The translations under genes were made by a program, and so were the position numbers. Under the pieces are notes generated by a model, which saw only the letters and a list, made by a program, of their open reading frames with translations, did not search any database and was not told the DNA's origin. A stretch of 37,635 nt of DNA, taken from Russula earlei (Eukaryota > Basidiomycota > Agaricomycetes > Russulales > Russulaceae). This document shows, one piece after another, positions 32,703-37,635 of this stretch; within the stretch, counting starts at the first letter, position 1, and each line of letters starts with the position of its first letter. Where the stretch lies: the NCBI GenBank assembly GCA_025769875.1, contig JAGFNK010000509.1, forward strand, positions 1-37,635, given 5' to 3'.

Positions 32703-33719
32703 ATGAAGTCTCTTCTTCCTCATGAAGTCAACTACATCATCTCCCTTCTCCAGGCCAACCATTCAGTTCATAACATTGCCAAGGCAGCACACAGAAGCAT
32801 TGGTTCAATCACCAACATTCGCCAGAAATACCTTCCTGACCTTCCAAAGTCCTCTGGAGGTCGTCCTTCCAAGCTCTCTAACCTTGACATCCACTTTGCC
32901 ACACGCCTTCTTAGCTCTGGAGAAGCAGATACTGCTCCTCAGGTTGCTAGAAGGTTGGAGGTCATCAAAGAGTCCACTATCTCCAATCAGACCATTCGAA
33001 ACTACCTTAACAAGGCAGGCTTGAAGGCAGTTACAAAGAAGAAGAGGCCTTACCTTAAACCAAGTCACTATAGGGCCAGAAAGGACTTTGCAGAAAAGTA
33101 CCTATACTGGACTGTGGAGGACTGGAAGAGGGTAATTTGGTCAGATGAGACCAAAATCAATCGTATGGGCTCAGATGGCAAGAAATGGGCTTGGAAAAAA
33201 AGAGGAGAGCACCTTTCTGAACACCTTGTTCAGCCAACGGTCAAACATGGAGGAGGTTCCTTGATGTTGTGGGGCTGCATGTCTTGGGAAGGAGTTGGGC
33301 ATGCAGCAAAGATTGATGGAAAGATGGATGCTGAACTTTATTGCAGCATTTTGGAGGATGAACTACTTGCATCTATCAAGTATTTCAAGAAGAAATGCAA
33401 AGATACCCTCTTTCAACAGGACAATGCCTCTATCCACAAGAGCAGGCTTGCCACATCTTGGTTCCAAGACCACAGAATTCAGGTCATGGACTGGCCAGCT
33501 CAATCCTCAGACCTCAATCCTATTGAGCATCTTTGGGCTCATCTCAAAAAGAAGCTTGCAGCTTATCCAACACCCCCTAAGGGAATCAATGAACTTTGGG
33601 AGCGCACACAGCTGGAATGGGAGGCCATTGATCAAACTGTTGTGCAGAATTTGATAGAAAGTATGCCTAGGAGGGTGGAAGAGGTGTTCAAAGCAAATGG
33701 AGGATACACAAACTACTAA
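32703..33719 (+). CDS. Tc1-family DD34E transposase
   Basis: An uninterrupted 338-residue frame. The N-terminus has two helix-turn-helix segments (residues about 5-45 and 70-105) separated by a GGRPSKL linker like the GRPR motif of Tc1/mariner DNA-binding domains. The catalytic triad is D148 (VIWSDETK), D240 (FQQDNASIH) and E275 (SSDLNPIEHLW), with exactly 34 residues between the last two, which defines DD34E. The length matches Tc1 transposases. It catalyses cut-and-paste transposition into TA sites by binding the terminal repeats. No frameshift or stop is present. Codon use is AT-rich compared with neighbouring host genes, as expected for a mobile gene. Confidence 0.95.
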   Translation: MKSLLPHEVNYIISLLQANHSVHNIAKAAHRSIGSITNIRQKYLPDLPKSSGGRPSKLSNLDIHFATRLLSSGEADTAPQVARRLEVIKESTISNQTIRNYLNKAGLKAVTKKKRPYLKPSHYRARKDFAEKYLYWTVEDWKRVIWSDETKINRMGSDGKKWAWKKRGEHLSEHLVQPTVKHGGGSLMLWGCMSWEGVGHAAKIDGKMDAELYCSILEDELLASIKYFKKKCKDTLFQQDNASIHKSRLATSWFQDHRIQVMDWPAQSSDLNPIEHLWAHLKKKLAAYPTPPKGINELWERTQLEWEAIDQTVVQNLIESMPRRVEEVFKANGGYTNY

Positions 33720-33743
33720 TTTTTGGCATATACCCTATTTAGA

Positions 33744-33962
33744 TACCAAGGCAAAAAAACTGTTCAAATGGATACACTGGAAGAAATACCTTATATCTTC
33801 TTACATAATTATGTTCATAGTATATATAGTATTTCATTACAAAGCTATGATGTAGAGCTTTAAAACAAGCCCACTAACATGTTATCAGCTGCAGTGGTTC
33901 TCTAGATATGGTTAATACAATGAAAATGTACAAAACATTTGAACGGTTTTTTTGGGTCACTG
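33744..33962 (+). repeat. Right terminal inverted repeat of the Tc1-like element
   Basis: Reverse complement of the left repeat with a handful of mismatches and indels. It starts just after the transposase stop and ends in CACTG before the TA duplication. The inner motif copy is at about 33747-33770. Confidence 0.92.
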
Positions 33963-34129
33963 TATAATTATGAGCTCTTTCCCACCAGATTTGCAAATTC
34001 ACTTGTTGTGATTGCATATTCATGTGTGTGCATATTCACATGAGGTAACACATGATTTGTAAAAAAAAAAAATTCTACATCGTGTCGGCCAGATGGTGAT
34101 GTGGAGGGCATAGTTTGTACATACATGAA

Positions 34130-34850
34130 ATTCTATGCTAGTCAACATGCACCCTTCGAATTCTCTTTCTCACATATTGCTCCCACATGTCACCAGCAAT
34201 TCTGTCTCACCTGCGATTCGCTCGCTCCCTCTCACGCTGTGTCACTGGGCCTTCAGCAAGTTCACCAGCCTCCTCCTCATTTTGAGAGCCCATGTGGAGC
34301 TCAGCCACATCATCGAAGGCAGAAATCTCCCTAGGATCATACTCACAAATAAATTGTGCAGTGCTGCAAGTGCAGCTGGGATGCATGCCTGAATTGACAT
34401 GTTATAGTTAAGGGGACAATTGAGTAATTGGAACCATCGCTTGAGGATTCCAAAGATGCATTCTACGACATTGCGAGCTTGAGCATGATGCAGATTGAAC
34501 AACTCCTCACATGTGCATGGCCTGGGAAAAATGTTAGTGAGAAAACTCAGGAGACGAGAAACATTACCTCATGTTTGCGTGACCCCCATTTGACAAGATG
34601 GTACCACATGCCTCGATAAGGGGTGAGAAGAAGTACATCTGATGAGGCAAAGCCTCCATCACCAAGATAATACTTTCTGCTTGGGATAAAAAAATCAGAA
34701 AGTCATGCATCAAGGAAGAGTGTTGCATCAGCAGTGGAACCCTCCCAACCAGTCAGGAGATAGGTGAAGCGGAGGTCGAAAGAACATGCCACAAGGCAGT
34801 TCTTGTTATGAACCAAGGCCAGGTCCTGGCCGTAGATTGTCCTATTTCAC
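34130..34850 (-). pseudogene. PIF/Harbinger-type (DDE_Tnp_4) transposase fragment
   Basis: Read on the minus strand from about 34840: NKNCLVACSFDLRFTYLLTG, WEGSTADATLF, then a TGA at 34705-34703, then a KYYLGDGGFASSD-like block, PYRGMWYHLVKWGSR, an intron-like GTAATG...CCCAG, EELFNLHHAQARNVVECIFG and ILKRWFQLL. These are typical of agaricomycete Harbinger transposases, with Asp in ADATLF and Glu in VVEC as likely DDE residues. After VSMILG the frame shifts, and another stop follows at an Arg codon before DRIAGDMWEQYV. The N-terminal half is missing beyond about 34850. So this is a truncated, mutated copy lying beside the Tc1-like element. Confidence 0.82.
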
Positions 34851-35050
34851 TCAAGAGAGACCTCTCTCACTTTGCATTGCCGACTCCCTTCCATTTTCTG
34901 GGCTATCCCTCCTGCGGTACAAGATATCGCTATTGCAAAGGCACTATAACACGACCAGGCACCCATTTCCTAATCGGGTAATCATTGCGTGGCAGCCACA
35001 TGGCCACCCAGCCACCAAGGACCCGAAACAGTGGCACAAACTCTTAGAAA

Positions 35051-35430
35051 CTGTTGCATAAATCATCTGATGTCATCAAGGCTCCAATGACATCATGGCT
35101 GACTGAGCGACTCCACAGTGACCTCATAGGCTCACTAAGCGCTCCACAGTGACATCATAATGATGTCATCGCTCCACAATGATCAGTAATGCGCTCAGTA
35201 AGCCTGAAACTTGACACAAGCAAGTTTATGCCTCTGTAGTCCTATTGGATGGTACCAAAGAGTCTAGAATAGTCCCAGTTCTTTGTAATCGACCCTGTAC
35301 ACTGTATATAAGCCCCAATGAAGCATGGCAGTCGTCAGACTGTCCATTTGTGATACTCTCATCCTCCTGGGTACTCCCCTGCGACCACTCAGTTTAAAGT
35401 CTACTCTTGTCTTCAAGGTACTCTTCAATG
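35051..35430 (+). promoter_or_regulatory. LTR-like promoter: TGACATCA repeats and TATA box
   Basis: Four to five copies of a (G/A)CTCCACAGTGACATCAT-like motif occur at about 35065-35190, giving TGATGTCAT/TGACATCAT/TGACCTCAT half-palindromes like CREB/AP-1-type sites. A TATATAA box follows at 35305-35311, then a CT-rich leader. A possible LTR start TGTTGCAT is at 35051. This is the look of a U3-R region of an LTR retrotransposon or solo LTR. A second LTR copy was not found in the window. Confidence 0.5.
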
Positions 35431-35655
35431 ACCGCCTGTTTAAAGCCCCTCACTACACTGGCCTCTAGCCTTCGCCTTTGTCTCTTGCAACACCTACCAG
35501 TCCCCATCTGGTACCTCCTTGTCGTTTGGCTCATCCTCCTGTTCAACGCCACCTTCACCGCGTACCATCTGTTCCGACCCTTGCCCACCTGCTCCTAAGT
35601 CCTTAGTGATCAGCAGTACGTGTCTTGACATCTGGACAGTCTCTCATCATCCCTG

Positions 35656-36428
35656 TATTGACCAGCCAACACTCAAGTGTCCACTCCTAACCCCCCCACT
35701 TTGGTTAACACCTCCTTGCACCTCCCTTCTCCTCTGCAACCTACCCCACGCACTGCCCTTTGCATCCTCACTGAAGACATCGACCCGGTCGACACATCCT
35801 CGCCCCTTAGCATCTTGTACTCCCCAACAGCCCCACCATCGTCTCCCAGCATTCCCCAGCCCATTCCTGACCAATTTGTCCCTGTTGGCACTCCCCCTCC
35901 AGCACAGAACGAGCAGCAGCAAGCAGACCGTCCTCCCTTGCCTGAAGGCTTCCTTGATCGCCCTCCTTGCACAGCATTCTGGTTCCACCCTCATCAGTAC
36001 TTCGTCCTTCCCACCACCAATCGTTCCCGTGAGCAGTGGCGTCCCCTCCATGACTGAATCATCAAGATTATCTGGGGCGCATCCCTACCTCAGACCAGTT
36101 GAGTCGTCACGGCTTCACAGACACCTACACAACCACCTTTCGTGCACGCATCGTCCACACTTTTGCTGTGGAACCATCCGACGCTGCCCTTGCCACCCAG
36201 TACAATCTAACCCCCTTCGGCATCTGTTCCAACGTCGGGATCTATGCCCCGGATGCTGACTTCCCCCTTGGACGCATCGCATACATCTTCAATACTTCTT
36301 TGTTTAGGAAACTACTTACCTTGCCTGCTATTTACCGCCCTGCTTATGAGGGCTCATTTTGCTTATCCATTGTACACGACTTCTTGGACGGACAGCCTCA
36401 CTTTTGCTTACAGTTACTTACACTTTGA
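35656..36428 (+). pseudogene. Unrecognised retroelement-like ORF in two frames
   Basis: A Pro/Ser/Thr-rich frame (about 35656-36054: SPLSILYSPTAPPSSPSIPQ, then FLDRPPCTAFWFHPHQYF and EQWRPLHD) stops at a TGA. A second frame continues directly (about 36057-36428: NHQDYLGRIPTSDQLSRHGF, then TDTYTTTFRARIVHTFAVEP and GRIAYIFNTS). The two read naturally as one protein broken by a one-base shift near 36050. It follows the LTR-like promoter. I do not recognise a gag, protease, reverse transcriptase or integrase motif, so the assignment to a retroelement rests only on position. Confidence 0.35.
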
Positions 36429-37530
36429 GGAGAACAGTAACCGCATGTCCCTACGTCATTATTCGACTTATACAGTCGATACCATACGATTCAACCCTCA
36501 GTTACTTTGCTTCTGTTTCATGCCTCGCATTCCCCCTAACCCTCTCGAAATAATCGAGAGGTATCGCCTCAAAACCATAGATCTTGCGCACGGTTCTTAA
36601 AAAGTAAGAACCACCCTTGTAACGCTTCAATAAATATCAAATAAACCTTTTTCTTTGCCTTAACTAAAGTGCCTCGAGAATATGCCTTAGAAGAAGACGA
36701 AGAAGAAGACGCTATCACTAGACATGTCTTAAGTCTAAATCACTATCGAACCTGGACCTCCACTGCGTTTCCTGTTAACACCTTAACAAACCTACATGAC
36801 GTACCAGGAATAGAACCACCCCACAAAGACTTTCCTCATCTCATTGTCAAGAGTTCCTGAAGTCTTACCATTTGGACAACTCCTAAGCCACGATGAACAC
36901 GCATTATATCTTGAAACCCTTAGTCGACTCCTGCCACCAGCACGACAACAACTATTATATTGGCAACTTGCTCAAGCAAAGAACATCCAAGGACAACCAG
37001 TTGATTATCAATTCCCTGCGCTCTAGCGAATTGAATCTTTGGACCAGGATCATCCAGCCACGTCACCACCTCATTTGTAACGGCGTCGCGGCCGTTAGAG
37101 CGTTAGCTCAAGGTTCAGTGGGGCCAAGTCCCTGTGACTTGGTTCAAGGGTTCAATGGGGCCGGTTCAAGGAGACCGGTTCAAGGGTTTAGCGTCTCAAG
37201 GCTGAGTCAGACAGTGACTCAGTCCGCAGACCAGAGTCGATCTTCTGGTTTTTACAGAGAGGAGGACGATGAAAGAGAGGCAGAGGAGGAAGAGGAACGC
37301 AAGGGTTCCTTGAGGTGTGGTTTTAGGTCAAGCAGAGTAAAAGCCAGCACAAGCAAAGTTGTGATTGGGAGAGTATACAGGGCAAAGGATGCGACAGGAA
37401 ATGGGACAAAGCTAAGCTTGGGGCATTCCCCAGCTTCTACAGCGCTTAATACTGTATGTGGCGAGGCTGTACAGTACCATAAGCGGAACAATAGATAAAG
37501 GTAGACAAATAGCAAAAGTAACTCAACAAT
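36429..37530. other. Right-edge repeat-rich sequence, no gene recognised
   Basis: Short open frames (36669-36860, 36893-37498) have no recognised family. GGTTCTTAAAAAGTAAGAACC at about 36592-36612 is a short palindrome followed by AATAAA-like signals, so it may be a transcript end. GGTTCAAGG/GGGGCC motifs recur at 37108-37190. The region is likely retroelement-derived. Confidence 0.35.
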
Positions 37531-37600
37531 AGGTGAAACCACAATACGTGAAACACAATAGATGAAACACAACAAGTGAAACACAATAGATGAAACAATA
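37531..37600. repeat. Tandem repeat of a 14-15 bp unit
   Basis: About five head-to-tail copies of (A/G)(G/C)(A/G)TGAAACACAAT(A), e.g. GTGAAACCACAATAC, GTGAAACACAATAG, ATGAAACACAACAA, close to the right edge. It may belong to the LTR or end of an element outside the window. Confidence 0.65.
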
Positions 37601-37635
37601 GGGAATCACCATCAAGGGGTGAACAGTAACCATGG

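Larger units (their letters stand above)
32341..33962 (+). mobile_element. Complete Tc1/mariner-type DNA transposon
   Basis: The element is 1622 bp and bounded by the expected TA target duplication (32339-32340 and 33963-33964). Both ends begin CAGTGACCCAAAAAACCG. It carries one intact transposase gene and very long terminal inverted repeats (about 218 bp). Its base composition is AT-richer than the host genes. Intact ORF, matching ends and only a few mismatches between repeats suggest recent insertion and possible activity. Confidence 0.95.

Overview
The window is nuclear DNA of a filamentous basidiomycete, most likely an Agaricomycete. The evidence is short introns (about 47-80 nt, usually GTRNGT...YAG), many exons per gene, CT-rich promoters, and fungal versions of housekeeping proteins: UFE1, RCN1, CCDC124/Lso2, PRPP synthetase, glutamate 5-kinase, ALG2 and WBP1. 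The broken Crinkler-type effector and nucleotidyltransferase-like/ankyrin genes belong to families that are heavily expanded in some plant-associated Agaricomycetes such as Rhizoctonia-like fungi. That placement is inference. All coordinates were derived by hand splicing. For the intact genes the exon lengths sum to whole codons, and the joins restore family motifs.

Layout, left to right. 1-5301 (minus): a decayed multi-exon gene with a nucleotidyltransferase-like N-terminus and ankyrin repeats, interrupted by a GGTTTCC-rich element and leaving the window at the left edge. 5498-6748 (plus): UFE1/syntaxin-18, an ER Q-SNARE. 6749-8790: mostly gene-free, with one CCHC zinc-knuckle ORF. 8794-10995 (minus): a broken Crinkler-type gene (ubiquitin-like header, nuclease-like middle, protein kinase). 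11678-12457 (minus): RCN1/calcipressin. 12758-13844 (minus): CCDC124/Lso2 with a 12-nt microexon. 14061-14913 and 15487-17054 (plus): two tandem DUF6699-type genes. 17055-18638: gene-free with a 24-G tract. 18639-19970 and 20263-22007 (minus): PRPP synthetase, then glutamate 5-kinase, separated by an AT-rich MITE-like segment. 22785-24352 (plus): a PL14-like polysaccharide lyase. 24491-26133 (plus): ALG2. 27064-27705 (plus): a secreted precursor with ten nearly identical 16-residue peptides, each ending in Lys-Arg. 29213-30771 (minus): WBP1/OST48.

From about 31.5 kb to the right edge the DNA is a mobile-element island. It holds a complete Tc1-like transposon with 218-bp inverted repeats, a broken PIF/Harbinger transposase, an LTR-like promoter with repeated TGACATCA motifs, degenerate ORFs and a short tandem repeat.

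The strongest candidate for something undescribed is the repeat-peptide gene at 27064-27705. It has a signal peptide, a short pro-region and ten copies of (T/D)(D/V)GxSTDTY(V/I)GGPV-KR, so it should release many copies of one small Tyr-containing peptide through Kex2-type processing. It lacks the CAAX box of basidiomycete mating pheromones, and no UstY-type oxidase lies nearby. Its closest conceptual relatives are fungal kexin-processed peptides, the repellent-type proteins and dikaritin RiPP precursors.
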